From Sphingomonas sanguinis NBRC 13937 (GTDB lineage: Bacteria; Pseudomonadota; Alphaproteobacteria; Sphingomonadales; Sphingomonadaceae): a stretch of 64,000 nt of DNA. Shown piece after piece: positions 36,132-47,890 of the stretch. The stretch's first letter is position 1. Each line of letters begins with the position of its first letter. Location: assembly GCF_001591005.1 (NCBI RefSeq), contig NZ_BCTY01000002.1, positions 186,001 through 250,000 on the forward strand. Direction: 5' to 3'. The position numbers were made by a program, and so were the translations under genes. The notes beneath the pieces were generated by a model. It saw only the letters and a program-made list of their open reading frames with translations. It was not told the origin of the DNA and searched no databases.

Positions 36132-37571
36132 ATGACCGCCCCCAATTTCGACGTGAAAACCGGCCTTTATATCGGCGGCGAATGGCTGGGTGCGGAAGGG
36201 CGCGAGACCCAGGCGGTACTGAACCCGGCCACCGGCCAGCCGCTGGGCGATCTGCCGCTGGCCACCACCGCCGATATGGACCGCGCTTTGGAGGCCGCCG
36301 CACGCGGCTTCGAGCAGTGGCGCAAGACCGCGCCGCAGGAGCGGGCCGCCGTGCTGCTTCGTACCGCCGCGCTGGTCCGCGAGCGCGCCGAAGACCTCGC
36401 CACCCTCGCCACGCTGGAGGAAGGCAAGCCGATCGTCGAGGCGCGTGGCGAGGTCGCCGCGACCGCCGCGCTGCTGGAATTCCATGCGGGCGAGGCGGTC
36501 CGTATCTATGGCCGCGTGCTGCCGCGTCCGACCGGCACGCGCTCGCTGGTGCTTCACCAGCCGGTCGGCCCGGTCGCGGCCTTCTGCGCCTGGAACTTCC
36601 CCGTCATGAACCCGGTGCGCAAGATTTCGCCCGCCATCGCGGCGGGGTGCTCGGTCATCCTGAAGCCCAGCGAGGAAACCCCCGCCAGCGCCATCGCGAT
36701 CATGCGCTGCTTCCAGGATGCGGGCCTGCCGGGCGATGTCGCCCAGCTGGTCTTCGGTGTGCCCGATGCGGTGTCGCGCCACCTGCTAGCCTCGCCGGTG
36801 ACCCGCAAGCTCAGCTTCACCGGATCGGTGCCGGTCGGCAAGCATCTGCTCAAGCTCGCCGCCGACACAGTGATGAAGTCGACCATGGAGCTGGGCGGGC
36901 ACGGACCCGTGCTGGTGTTCGACGATTGCGATCTCGACAAGACGCTCGATACGCTCGTCACGCACAAGTTCCGCAATGCGGGTCAGGTGTGCGTCGCGCC
37001 CACCCGCTTCCATGTCCAGGAGGGCATCTATGAGCGCTTCGCCAAAGGCTTTGCCGAGCGTGCCGCCGCGCTGAAGATCGGCGACGGCCTGTCGAGTGAC
37101 ACGCAGATGGGCCCGATGGCCAATCCGCGTCGCCCCGAGGCGATCGGCGCGATGATCGAGGATGCGGTGAAGAACGGCGCACGCAAGCTGACCGGCGGCG
37201 AAGCCCAGGGCGGTAACGGCTTCTTCTTCGCGCCCACCGTGCTCGCCGATGTGTCGCTCGACGCCAAGGCGATGAACGAAGAGCCGTTCGGCCCGATCGC
37301 GTTGATCCGCCCCTTCGCCACCACCGAGGACGCGATCGCGGAAGCCAACCGCCTGCCCTTCGGCCTGGGTGCTTATTGCTTCACCGAGAATGGCCGCCGC
37401 CAGAACCAGCTCGGCGACGAGATCGAGGCGGGCATGATCGCGATCAACACCGTGCGCCTCAGCTGGGGCGACGCGCCGTTCGGCGGGGTGAAGGAAAGCG
37501 GTTATGGCTCGGAGGATGGTCCCGAGGGTATCGCCAACCATATGATCACCAAGGCGGTTCACATCACCTGA
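36132..37571 (+). CDS. NAD(P)-dependent aldehyde dehydrogenase (semialdehyde dehydrogenase type)
   Basis: A 479-aa ALDH-superfamily enzyme. The start at 36132 (MTAPNFDVKTGLYIGGEW) follows AAAGGACG. The catalytic Glu is in MELGGHGPVLVFDD and the nucleophile in NAGQVCVAPTRF (C287); the NAD-site FTGSVPVGKHLL is present. The overall pattern is closest to succinate- or alpha-ketoglutarate-semialdehyde dehydrogenases. Substrate cannot be fixed from the sequence, and no pathway partners are adjacent. Confidence 0.88.
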   Translation: MTAPNFDVKTGLYIGGEWLGAEGRETQAVLNPATGQPLGDLPLATTADMDRALEAAARGFEQWRKTAPQERAAVLLRTAALVRERAEDLATLATLEEGKPIVEARGEVAATAALLEFHAGEAVRIYGRVLPRPTGTRSLVLHQPVGPVAAFCAWNFPVMNPVRKISPAIAAGCSVILKPSEETPASAIAIMRCFQDAGLPGDVAQLVFGVPDAVSRHLLASPVTRKLSFTGSVPVGKHLLKLAADTVMKSTMELGGHGPVLVFDDCDLDKTLDTLVTHKFRNAGQVCVAPTRFHVQEGIYERFAKGFAERAAALKIGDGLSSDTQMGPMANPRRPEAIGAMIEDAVKNGARKLTGGEAQGGNGFFFAPTVLADVSLDAKAMNEEPFGPIALIRPFATTEDAIAEANRLPFGLGAYCFTENGRRQNQLGDEIEAGMIAINTVRLSWGDAPFGGVKESGYGSEDGPEGIANHMITKAVHIT

Positions 37572-37606
37572 TGTTCCCAAGGCCCGGCGGTTCCGATCGC
37601 CGGGCC

Positions 37607-38029
37607 TTAGTCCTGGCCGCGCGCCCGATAGGCCGCCCGCGCCGCCTCGACCTCCGGCTGATGACGGTCCGCCCAGCGGATCAGCCCGCGCATCGGCTCC
37701 AGAAACGAGCGCCCCAGATCGGTCAGGCTATATTCCACACGCGGCGGCACCTCGGCATAGACGGCCCGCGCGACTAGGCCGTCCTCCTCCAGCCGCCGGA
37801 GCGTACGCGACAGCATCTGCTTCGACACATCGCCGATCCGCCGCAGCAGGACATTGAACCGCAACGTCCCCGGCTCCAGCGCGGCGAGGACCAGCAGGCT
37901 CCACTGGTCGCCGATCCGATCCAGCACCTCGCGGATCGGGCAACCTCCCTCCCCGGTCAGCGTCATGGTCACATCGGCGTGACCTGGTCCTTTCAAAAGG
38001 ACGTCTTGTGGGGCGGCGTGGCTCTGCAT
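37607..38029 (-). CDS. HxlR-family transcriptional regulator
   Basis: A winged-helix regulator (140 aa from 38029, or 149 aa from 38056). Family motifs are CPIREVLDRIGDQWSLLVLAAL, RFNVLLRRIGDVSKQMLSRTL and LEEDGLVARAVY. It carries a single Cys in GGCP, the usual redox- or electrophile-sensing Cys. Divergent from the NAD(P)-binding gene it probably controls, a frequent pairing. Confidence 0.9.
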   Translation of the reverse strand: MQSHAAPQDVLLKGPGHADVTMTLTGEGGCPIREVLDRIGDQWSLLVLAALEPGTLRFNVLLRRIGDVSKQMLSRTLRRLEEDGLVARAVYAEVPPRVEYSLTDLGRSFLEPMRGLIRWADRHQPEVEAARAAYRARGQD

Positions 38030-38070
38030 AATTCGACGGTCTACAAAGTGGACCATAGAAAGGAAAGACC

Positions 38071-38679
38071 ATGAAGATCGCGCTGATCGGAGCCTCGGGC
38101 AATGCAGGCTCGCGTATCCTGAAGGAATTGTCGGACCGCGGCCATGCGGTGACCGCCATCGCGCGCCATCCCGATCGGATCGCCGCCCTGCCCGGCGTCA
38201 CCCCCGTCGCCGGCGACCTGAGCGATACCGCCGCGCTGGCCGAGACACTGCGCGGGCATGATGCGGTCGTCAGTTCGGTGCACTTCCTCGTCACCGATGC
38301 AAAGAGTCTGATCGACACGGTGCGGGCTTCTGGCGTGACGCGCTATCTGGTCGTCGGCGGCGCGGGCAGCCTGGAGGTCGCGCCCGACCAGCGCCTGATC
38401 GACCAGCCGGGCTTCCCGGAAGAGTATCGGGCCGAAGCGAGCGCGGGCGCCGCGTTCCTCGCTCTGCTGCGGGGCGTCGAGGATCTGGAGTGGACCTATC
38501 TCTCGCCCTCCGCAGCCTTCATCCCCGGCGAGCGGACCGGCCGGTTCCGGCTCGGCACCGACCAGTTGATCGCGACCGAGAACGGCAGCAGCATCTCGTT
38601 CGAGGATTACGCCATCGCGCTTGCCGACGAGATCGAACAGCCGCGCCATATCCGCCAGCGTTTCACCGTCGGCTATTAA
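38071..38679 (+). CDS. NAD(P)-binding oxidoreductase (NmrA/YwnB-like)
   Basis: A 202-aa Rossmann protein with N-terminal MKIALIGASGNAGSRILKEL (GASGxxG motif), LVVGGAGSLEVAP and a C-terminal substrate lobe (TYLSPSAAFIPGERTG). Likely reduces a quinone- or flavin-type substrate; the exact activity is unknown. GAAAGG precedes the ATG. Expected target of the divergent HxlR regulator. Confidence 0.87.
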   Translation: MKIALIGASGNAGSRILKELSDRGHAVTAIARHPDRIAALPGVTPVAGDLSDTAALAETLRGHDAVVSSVHFLVTDAKSLIDTVRASGVTRYLVVGGAGSLEVAPDQRLIDQPGFPEEYRAEASAGAAFLALLRGVEDLEWTYLSPSAAFIPGERTGRFRLGTDQLIATENGSSISFEDYAIALADEIEQPRHIRQRFTVGY

Positions 38680-38741
38680 GGCCGCTCCTGGCCGGGATCG
38701 CCCTTTTGATCCCGGCCGCAAGAAAAATGTCAAAAACCCTC

Positions 38742-38770
38742 TTGGCAGGTCGGACATGCCCAGCTAATAG
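38742..38770 (+). promoter_or_regulatory. Promoter candidate for tRNA-Lys copy 2
   Basis: TTGGCA, a 17-nt spacer, then TAATAG, ending 51 nt before the tRNA. Good housekeeping-type spacing. Confidence 0.5.
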
Positions 38771-38821
38771 CGCCCCACCAGACGGGGACCTCGCTTCCCC
38801 GCCATGCCGCAGACCGGCATC

Positions 38822-38897
<76 letters not shown>

Positions 38898-38940
38898 TAT
38901 TCAGTATCGTAGATCTGTTTTGTTAGCCTAGTTTGGCTGC

Positions 38941-39372
38941 TTATACGAGTTCCGCCACATTTGCTCCGACGCCTGAGGCCCAGAGCTTCGCACGGAAATC
39001 TTCACGCGGTCCGGGCGCATCTCCCAAATCAAACCGGATCTCCCATACGAGTTCTGACCACAACTGATCATGTCGTTTTTGCGTGAAAGCAGCAGCGTTG
39101 CCCTCTGATATTTCATCCGTGAATCGATGAAGCGACGAGATCACGTCCTGTGAGGCGATCAGGTGCAAGTTATTAACCGCATTGGCAAAACGCACCTTAG
39201 CATCAAGTGGCGTGGCAGCACCTACAATGCCGCTCGCCGCTCCAAAAAATTCCTCATAGTACGTAAGCTTCTTGGCACGCCAAATTGCGTCCCGTTCTTT
39301 CGCCTTCGTGAGAATTATCGCACCTGCAGAAGCAATAATGGCTGCCAACGCTGATATTATCGCCGCAGCCAT
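38941..39372 (-). CDS. Hypothetical membrane-anchored protein
   Basis: A 143-aa protein with one N-terminal hydrophobic helix (AAAIISALAAIIASAGAIIL) and a helical cytoplasmic part (LTYYEEFFGAASGIV, VNNLHLIASQDVISSLHRF). No family recognised beyond similar-looking single-helix hypotheticals. Its base composition is visibly less GC-rich than neighbours and it sits beside a tRNA, suggesting acquisition. Confidence 0.6.
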   Translation of the reverse strand: MAAAIISALAAIIASAGAIILTKAKERDAIWRAKKLTYYEEFFGAASGIVGAATPLDAKVRFANAVNNLHLIASQDVISSLHRFTDEISEGNAAAFTQKRHDQLWSELVWEIRFDLGDAPGPREDFRAKLWASGVGANVAELV

Positions 39373-39455
39373 AAACTTTCTTTTCCTTCCATCTTTTTCC
39401 GGTAAGGTGATCGACGCGACAACGACTTAGCAGTTGGTAAAAATGCTATTGTCGA

Positions 39456-41060
39456 TCACCGCGCCCCCTGCCCCGACGGCGGCACCGGCGGGGTCGCAGA
39501 CTTCGCGTCGCTGACCGCCTCGTCATACCAACCGGCCAGGTCGGCCTTCATGCTCCGCAGCGCATCCGGGTTGAGGTAGGTCATGTGCCCCGCCGGATAA
39601 TAGGTGAAGCGCAAATTCGCCTGTTGCGCAGGCTCCAGCATCATATGGCCTAGGTCGTTCTCGGTGCCAAAGAACGGCGTGGCCATGTCGTAATAGCCGT
39701 TCATCGACAGCACCTTCAGATACGGGTTCGCCCGCATCGCGGCGGCGAGGTCGATCGCGGTGTTGGGATTATTCTGCGACCCGTCGGGCGACTTGTGCTT
39801 CCAGTTCCAGGTCCAGCCCGCCGCATCGCGTGCCGACAGGCGGTAGGGAAGCTCGGTCTTATAGCCGAGCGTCGATTGCAGATAATCCTGGAAGGACGCG
39901 ATATAAGCGCCTGAAATCGCGTCCGAAGAGGCATCCGTCTCCGGCGCCTCACCCGCTGCGTCGGTGTCGATGCCGAGATAACGCGAGTCGAACCGCCCGA
40001 CCGTGCGCGCCGATCCGCGCAGCAACTCCTTCTGAAAGCGCGGCAGGTCGATGCGCAGATTGGCGCGCTTGATATAATCGGGCGAGATGCCGATCAGGCG
40101 GCTCATCTGCTCGGCGATCTGGTCGCGCTCCTGCGGCGAGATAGTCTGTCCCTTGGCCAGCGCCGACATGTACGGCCCGACCGCGAAGGCCCGCGCCTGC
40201 GCCACCACGGTCGCGACATCGGCGGGGCGGTCGGCCAGGCGGTTGTGATACCAGGCGGTCGCCGCATAGCTGGGCAGGTAATTGAGATAGACCTGATCCA
40301 GCCCCGGCTGGCGATAACCGTAATTCATGATCGAGCTGAGCAGGATGACCCCGTTCAGCGCCATGCCCCGCTCCTGCAACTGATAGGCCAGCGCGCCCGA
40401 GCGCAGCGTGCCATAGCTTTCGCCGAGCAGGAATTTGGGGCTCATCCAGCGGCCATATTTGGTGACGTAGCGCTGGATTGCGCCTGCAAAGACGTCGACA
40501 TCCTCGTCCACGCCGTAGAATTGCGCGGGCTTCATATCGCCCAGCGGCCGTGAATAGCCGGTGCCGATCGCGTCGAGGAACACCAGGTCTGTCTTGTCGA
40601 GCAGCGAGTCCGGGTTGGGCCCGACATCGTAAGGAGCGGGCCGCACGAATTCCGGGCTGGTCGTGCGGATACGGATGGGCGCGAACGACCCCATGCGCAG
40701 CCAGAAGGACGGCGATCCCGGCCCGCCATTGTACAGGAAGGTCACCGGCCGCTTGGTACCCGGCTTCACGCCGTCGAGCGTATAGGCGGTGTAGAACATC
40801 GAGGCGGTCGGTTTGCCCTCGATATCGCGGATGGTCAGCGTGCCCGCCGACGCGACATACGGGTAAGAGCGGCCGCCGATGGTCACGCTGTCGCGATGGC
40901 GTACCTCGGTCTCGTCGAGCGGCGCGCGGGCCCAGGCAGCCTCCACCTCGGCCTTGGCGGCTTCGTGGTGCGCGGCCTTCTTCTCCCCCTCCTCCTGCGC
41001 GGCGAGCGGCGCGGTCAGGGCAGTGGCGGCGAGGAGCAGGACAAGGCTGTTGCGGATCAC
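39456..41060 (-). CDS. S10 family serine carboxypeptidase-like protein
   Basis: 534-aa secreted peptidase. Signal peptide MIRNSLVLLLAATALTAPLA, oxyanion motif YNGGPGSPSF and nucleophile GESYGT (about residue 215). The C-terminal NGYYDMATPFFGTEND and YPAGHMTYLN carry the likely Asp and His. A short His/Lys/Ala-rich region follows the signal. Probably acts on peptides in the periplasm or outside the cell. Confidence 0.92.
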   Translation of the reverse strand: MIRNSLVLLLAATALTAPLAAQEEGEKKAAHHEAAKAEVEAAWARAPLDETEVRHRDSVTIGGRSYPYVASAGTLTIRDIEGKPTASMFYTAYTLDGVKPGTKRPVTFLYNGGPGSPSFWLRMGSFAPIRIRTTSPEFVRPAPYDVGPNPDSLLDKTDLVFLDAIGTGYSRPLGDMKPAQFYGVDEDVDVFAGAIQRYVTKYGRWMSPKFLLGESYGTLRSGALAYQLQERGMALNGVILLSSIMNYGYRQPGLDQVYLNYLPSYAATAWYHNRLADRPADVATVVAQARAFAVGPYMSALAKGQTISPQERDQIAEQMSRLIGISPDYIKRANLRIDLPRFQKELLRGSARTVGRFDSRYLGIDTDAAGEAPETDASSDAISGAYIASFQDYLQSTLGYKTELPYRLSARDAAGWTWNWKHKSPDGSQNNPNTAIDLAAAMRANPYLKVLSMNGYYDMATPFFGTENDLGHMMLEPAQQANLRFTYYPAGHMTYLNPDALRSMKADLAGWYDEAVSDAKSATPPVPPSGQGAR

Positions 41061-41461
41061 GAAGCGCTCACGAAAAATCTGACGAGGCCGTCATCGTTCC
41101 CGCGTTTCGGAATGGGAAGCAAGGGGTCGAAGGGCCTGGGCGGCGATTATCGTTTGCCCCCGTTCGCACCAAGCGTGGCCGAAGGCCACGCTTATGCCTT
41201 GATACAGACGGTTCCCCGGCGAAGGCCGGGGTCCAGCTTCCACTTGGATGCGTTGGCATGGTGAATGTGAGGGGGAGGCAAATAGGCTGTGATCGGCCTA
41301 GCCTCCCACTCGCCGTTCTTATTCCCTCTCAACCTCACCGAAACTGGGCCCCGGCCTTCGCCGGGGAACAGTTTGGACTTCGGAGGCGCGCACGGGCTTC
41401 GATATCGTTGGGGCTGGACGGAGACTGGGCTGGCGGGGAACGGCCCCCGCCAGCCCTTCGA
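41061..41461. other. Intergenic region with repeats between two peptidase genes
   Basis: No gene is convincing in this 401-nt stretch. It contains a perfect hairpin (AAGCGTGGCC-GAA-GGCCACGCTT, 41171-41193) and an inverted pair of the CCCCGGCGAAGGCCGGGG repeat (see 41214 and 41349). Confidence 0.75.
41214..41366. repeat. Inverted pair of REP-like palindromes, pair 1
   Basis: CCCCGGCGAAGGCCGGGG at 41214-41231 and its reverse complement at 41349-41366. Similarity extends a few bases on each side (GTt before, YCCAG after). The same repeat forms another inverted pair at 54676-54805. The paired arrangement resembles BIME/REP elements. Confidence 0.8.
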
Positions 41462-44047
<2,586 letters not shown>

Positions 44048-44165
44048 CGCGTTCAAGGCCTTTCGACGGAGAATGGCCAAGCTCTACGCCGTCAACGGCG
44101 CAAAGCAAATGACGCCTATGTCACTTTATTACATTCGCCGATCTCTCAGCCTCTCTGGACAGACC

Positions 44166-44186
44166 TTACGTTTACGTTATCGTCAA
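44166..44186. promoter_or_regulatory. Hexamer-repeat operator candidate at the nitronate monooxygenase start
   Basis: Consecutive hexamers TTACGT, TTACGT, TATCGT occupy 44166-44183, just before the ATG at 44190. This resembles MerR-type LiuR-like operators of acyl-CoA catabolism genes. No Shine-Dalgarno sequence is visible, so the mRNA leader may be very short. Confidence 0.3.
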
Positions 44187-44189
44187 GCC

Positions 44190-45164
44190 ATGAGCCTGCC
44201 CCCTGCCCTGAGTCGCCCGCCCTTCGACCGTTTGACGCTGCCGGTCATCGGATCGCCGTTGTTCATCATCTCCAATCCCGATCTGGTCATCGCCCAGTGC
44301 AAGGCGGGGATCGTGGGGTCCTTCCCGGCGCTGAATGCGCGGCCCGCCAGCCTGCTCGACGAATGGCTGCATCGCATTACCGAGGAGCTGGCGGCGCATG
44401 ACCGGGCGCATCCCGACCGTCCGGCCGCGCCCTTTGCGGTCAACCAGATCGTCCACCGCTCCAACGATCGGCTGGAAGCCGATCTGGCGGTCTGCGCCAA
44501 ATGGAAGGTGCCGATCGTCATCACCTCGCTGGGTGCGCGCGAGGACCTGAATGCGGGCGTGCGCAGCTGGGGCGGGATCACGCTGCACGACGTGATCGAC
44601 GACCGGTTCGCGCACAAGGCGGTCGAAAAGGGCGCGGACGGCTTGATCGCGGTGGCAACGGGCGCGGGTGGCCATGCCGGGCGGCTGTCGCCCTTCGCAC
44701 TGGTCCAGGAAATCCGGGCGTGGTTCGACGGCCCCCTCGCGCTGGCGGGCGCCATCGCGACCGGCGACGCGATCCTGGCGGCGCAGGCGATGGGCGCCGA
44801 CTTCGCCTATATCGGCTCCCCCTTCATCGCGACGCAGGAAGCCAACGCGGCCGAGGCATACAAGCAGGCGGTAGTCGACGGCGGGGCGAGCGACATCATC
44901 TACTCCAGCCTGTTTACCGGGGTGCACGGCAATTATCTGCGCGCCTCGATCGTGGCTGCGGGGCTGGACCCTGATCACCTGCCCGATGGCGATGCCCAGA
45001 CGATGAACTTCGGCGGCGGCCAGGCAGCCAAGGCATGGCGCGACATCTGGGGTGCGGGCCAAGGCATCGGCGCGGTCGACAGGATCGTCCCCGCCGCCGA
45101 GCGGATCGCGACCCTGGCCCAGCAATATGCGGCGGCGCGGGAACGCCTGTCGCTGAGAGGCTAA
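44190..45164 (+). CDS. Nitronate monooxygenase-like FMN protein
   Basis: A 324-aa TIM-barrel flavoprotein of the nitropropane dioxygenase family. LPVIGSPLFIISNPDLVIAQ, AGIVGSFPALNARP, GAGGHAGRLSPFALV (FMN phosphate site), LAGAIATGDAILAAQAMGAD and YIGSPFIATQEA are characteristic. The frame stays open 500 nt upstream, but that part is antisense to the peptidase gene. Physiological substrate unknown; possibly linked to acyl or nitronate detoxification. Confidence 0.9.
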   Translation: MSLPPALSRPPFDRLTLPVIGSPLFIISNPDLVIAQCKAGIVGSFPALNARPASLLDEWLHRITEELAAHDRAHPDRPAAPFAVNQIVHRSNDRLEADLAVCAKWKVPIVITSLGAREDLNAGVRSWGGITLHDVIDDRFAHKAVEKGADGLIAVATGAGGHAGRLSPFALVQEIRAWFDGPLALAGAIATGDAILAAQAMGADFAYIGSPFIATQEANAAEAYKQAVVDGGASDIIYSSLFTGVHGNYLRASIVAAGLDPDHLPDGDAQTMNFGGGQAAKAWRDIWGAGQGIGAVDRIVPAAERIATLAQQYAAARERLSLRG

Positions 45165-45167
45165 GCC

Positions 45168-45635
45168 TTAAAAGGCTTGGTCGAGCCGGGCGTGGAGCAA
45201 CTGTACCGGGCCGACCTCCGGCATATGCTGGTCGGCCAGTTGGTCCAGCCGCTGGACCCGCCGATGCAGGTCCAGGCTGGCCCAGGTCAGCGTCCGGGCA
45301 TGGGGCGGCAGCTCGACCACATCCCGCTCCTCCGACTCAGGTGAACTGCCCAGCCGCCGCACGGGCTCGCGCGCCTCGGTCCAGCCCATCTCACCCGCCT
45401 CCACGGCCCGCTGGGTCAGGACCCACGCGATGACGTGCATCAGCCGCGTCGTCACTTTCAGGGATTCGCAGGAAAAGGCGACGCGTGCGACCGGGTCGAG
45501 CGATTCGCGTTCCTGCCGTCCGATCCCATCGAAATAGCCGCGCGCCGCCTCCGCCAAGGTCATGGCCTCGCTGAAAAGGCCATCGATCAGCTTCGATTGA
45601 AACGGGGAGTCGGACAGGGCGAGGATCATGACCAT
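45168..45635 (-). CDS. DUF1465 family protein
   Basis: A 155-aa soluble helical protein with the family-like segment LFSEAMTLAEAARGYFDG and SCESLKVTTRLMHVIAWVLTQRA. Found throughout alphaproteobacteria; role unestablished. Convergent with the preceding gene, 3 nt between stops. Confidence 0.85.
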   Translation of the reverse strand: MVMILALSDSPFQSKLIDGLFSEAMTLAEAARGYFDGIGRQERESLDPVARVAFSCESLKVTTRLMHVIAWVLTQRAVEAGEMGWTEAREPVRRLGSSPESEERDVVELPPHARTLTWASLDLHRRVQRLDQLADQHMPEVGPVQLLHARLDQAF

Positions 45636-45705
45636 ATCGCTCGCATGAGGCGGAAGGGTCGGACAAGGGCCTGGATCGGCACGCCTGTCCCGATACGATG
45701 CGGGG

Positions 45706-45903
45706 TCAGGCGATGATGTCGGGGATCAGTCGATCTTCCAACTCGGCCAGCTCGTCGCGCAGGCGCAATTTACGTTTCTTCAGGCGCGCGATCTGCAACT
45801 GGTCGGGGGTATTGGACTGCAACAACGCCGCGATCGCATCGTCCAGATCACGATGCTCCATGCGCAACAGGTCGATCCGCGCGCGCGCCAGCGTGATGTC
45901 CAT
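45706..45903 (-). CDS. YdcH/DUF465 family protein
   Basis: A 65-aa coiled-coil protein, MDITLARARIDLLRMEHRDL at the start and IARLKKRKLRLRDELAELED at the end, the DUF465 signature. The ATG at 45903 is chosen for family length. A second member lies at 46121, on the opposite strand. Confidence 0.88.
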   Translation of the reverse strand: MDITLARARIDLLRMEHRDLDDAIAALLQSNTPDQLQIARLKKRKLRLRDELAELEDRLIPDIIA

Positions 45904-46120
45904 CCTGCTCTCCCTGCCGGGTCGGCGCGGGGAAAGCCCGACACCACATGCGCCCCTGTAGCAAGCCTGTGTCCGCGCGGCGAGAGGCGGTAGCACGTCC
46001 CATCGCGTCGTCCCGCCAAATCGCTCGACCGGTCGATTCTGACCAAAATGTGGGGGGACAGACAGGCGATTTGGTGATTTACTGACTCTCCCGAAGCAAA
46101 CGACAGGAGGTTGAAGCCCT

Positions 46121-46276
46121 ATGCATACGGCGCATCAAACGGCCCTGGAGACCAAGCACGCCACGCTCGACCGGCGAATCAGCGCCGAATCGCAGCGTCC
46201 CGTGCCAGACGCCTTAGTCCTGGCGGATCTGAAAAAGCAAAAGCTGAAGCTGAAGGAAGAATTGCAAGGCCTATAG
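46121..46276 (+). CDS. YdcH/DUF465 family protein (short)
   Basis: A 51-aa coiled-coil protein starting MHTAHQTALETKHATLDRRI and ending LKKQKLKLKEELQGL, the DUF465 pattern. A perfect AGGAGG sits 10 nt before the ATG. Too short for many gene callers. Function unknown. Confidence 0.9.
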   Translation: MHTAHQTALETKHATLDRRISAESQRPVPDALVLADLKKQKLKLKEELQGL

Positions 46277-46413
46277 GCCCTGTCCGGCCGCGCGGGTCAC
46301 CGGACCCGCCGCGGCCCTTGCGGGGGCGCTATGCGATATCGCCCGACATCGCAAAACAAACGCGGAGTGTACGAGCCCCGCACCAAAAATTCTGTTTTCC
46401 CGAATGCGCGACC

Positions 46414-46818
46414 TTAGCGGCCGAACGGCTTGGTCTTCGGCACCGTGGCGGACTTGGCATAATCCGGGGTCAAGGCGCCCCCACCTACCGGTTTGCGAAC
46501 CATCTTCGGATCGATCTGCCGATCGAAGGCGACGCCGACGCGGCCCTGGGTACACCAGGCGATACGGCCCGAAATCGCGCCCACACCGCGCAGGTCGAGC
46601 GCCACCGGCGAGCCGATTTCCGCCGACACCGGAAGTTCGGCCATCAGCCCGCCCTCGGAGATATTGCGGACCCGCACCTCGCGCGGCGCGGTCTCACCGT
46701 CCAGCGTCATGTGCGCCATCAGCAACAGGCTGTCACGCTGGCCCGCCCGGTCGCTCTGATCCTGTTCGTTCTCGGTCATCGCTGATCCGGTTTCAGGGGT
46801 GCGGTTGATCGCGTCCAT
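46414..46818 (-). CDS. PilZ domain protein
   Basis: A 134-aa protein (120 aa if started at 46779) with the PilZ core VRVRNISEGGLMAELP (N/DxSxxG) and SGRIAWCTQGRVGVAFDRQID. The N-terminal RxxxR half of the cyclic-di-GMP site is not clear (GQRDSLLLMAH), so ligand binding is uncertain. The C-terminal tail ends KPFGR. Confidence 0.82.
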   Translation of the reverse strand: MDAINRTPETGSAMTENEQDQSDRAGQRDSLLLMAHMTLDGETAPREVRVRNISEGGLMAELPVSAEIGSPVALDLRGVGAISGRIAWCTQGRVGVAFDRQIDPKMVRKPVGGGALTPDYAKSATVPKTKPFGR

Positions 46819-46997
46819 ATCGACTTCCGTGTTCGACGATTATGCGGCCAAGCGGATTACGCAAATCCACATTGCCAATCTATTAATGCAAACCGGACGG
46901 CACAGGATCGCCACCCAGGACAAGCCCTTTTGCGCTTATCCTGAGCGGTGGGTCGATCACGGCTCCGACAAGCCGAACCGCGCCGACCGTCGTCGCA

Positions 46998-47459
46998 TCA
47001 ATCGTCGCGCGAAACCTTTTCGTTGCGCTCGTGCCGCTCCTGCGCCTCGACCGTCATGGTCGCGATGGGACGCGCCTCCAGGCGGCCCAGGCTGATCGGC
47101 TCGCCGGTCACTTCGCAATAGCCATATTCGCCTTCGTCGAGGCGGCGAAGGGCCGCATCGATCTTGGATATCAGCTTGCGCTGGCGATCGCGGGTGCGCA
47201 GCTCGATCGACCAGTCGGTTTCGCTCGACGCACGATCGGTCAGATCGGGTTCGCGCAGCGAATCAATCTGAAGCTGCGACAGGGTGCCCTGCGCCTCGCG
47301 CTGGATCGATTCCTTCCATTCGATCAGCTTGCGCCGAAAATAAGCCTGCTGCTTCAGGCTCATGAACGGCTCGTCCGCGCTCGGACGATAATTCTCGTCG
47401 ATATCGTTGGCCACATCCGGCCCAGTGGAATCCGTCACGCGATTAAACACCGTCGCCAT
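46998..47459 (-). CDS. dksA: DksA-type RNA polymerase-binding regulator
   Basis: A 153-aa secondary-channel factor of the stringent response. The coiled-coil region and C-terminal finger YGYCEVTGEPISLGRLEARP are recognisable. Of the four canonical zinc Cys only the first remains (C, T, T, A in order), as known for several alphaproteobacterial DksA proteins, so zinc is probably not bound in the usual way. Confidence 0.92.
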   Translation of the reverse strand: MATVFNRVTDSTGPDVANDIDENYRPSADEPFMSLKQQAYFRRKLIEWKESIQREAQGTLSQLQIDSLREPDLTDRASSETDWSIELRTRDRQRKLISKIDAALRRLDEGEYGYCEVTGEPISLGRLEARPIATMTVEAQERHERNEKVSRDD

Positions 47460-47890
47460 ACCACTCTCCCAAAGGGCCCGTCGGTGCGACGTTCGGCACC
47501 GTAATAATCGGGACCGCCCCCTGATGGTCGAGAGGGCCTATAGTCGGTGCCACCTTCTGCCGCAAGCGACCACCATTTCATCGTAACTATCATTTCTATA
47601 ATAATATTGCGGCATGAACCGAATATGGACGCAACGCCTCGTAATCGGAGTATTTCCACACCCGATCATCGAATCTCCCATCGGACCAAGGTGGATTGCG
47701 TATCCGACAGAAAGTTCCCCGCGACCGAATCCCAAAGCCGGACGTTATCCAGAACTAGGGGGTTGGAGCTTAAGGCTTTCTTGGTCACTATGATGACATA
47801 GGCGTACCGATAAGCGCGTGCGGGCCGTCGGGCGGCCAGACCGCGTGACGGGCGCGGCGGTTGGGATGGCACCGTGTTGAGGATGTGAGA
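47460..47890. other. Intergenic region upstream of the Ser-rich gene
   Basis: 431 nt with no convincing gene. An AT-rich patch near 47585-47610 and reduced GC content suggest promoters for the flanking divergent genes. No repeat or RNA gene was identified. Confidence 0.6.

Noticed and set aside
47547..47801. 84-aa plus-strand ORF upstream of the Ser-rich gene
   Set aside because: No ribosome site, no protein-like pattern and composition unlike coding sequence of this genome.
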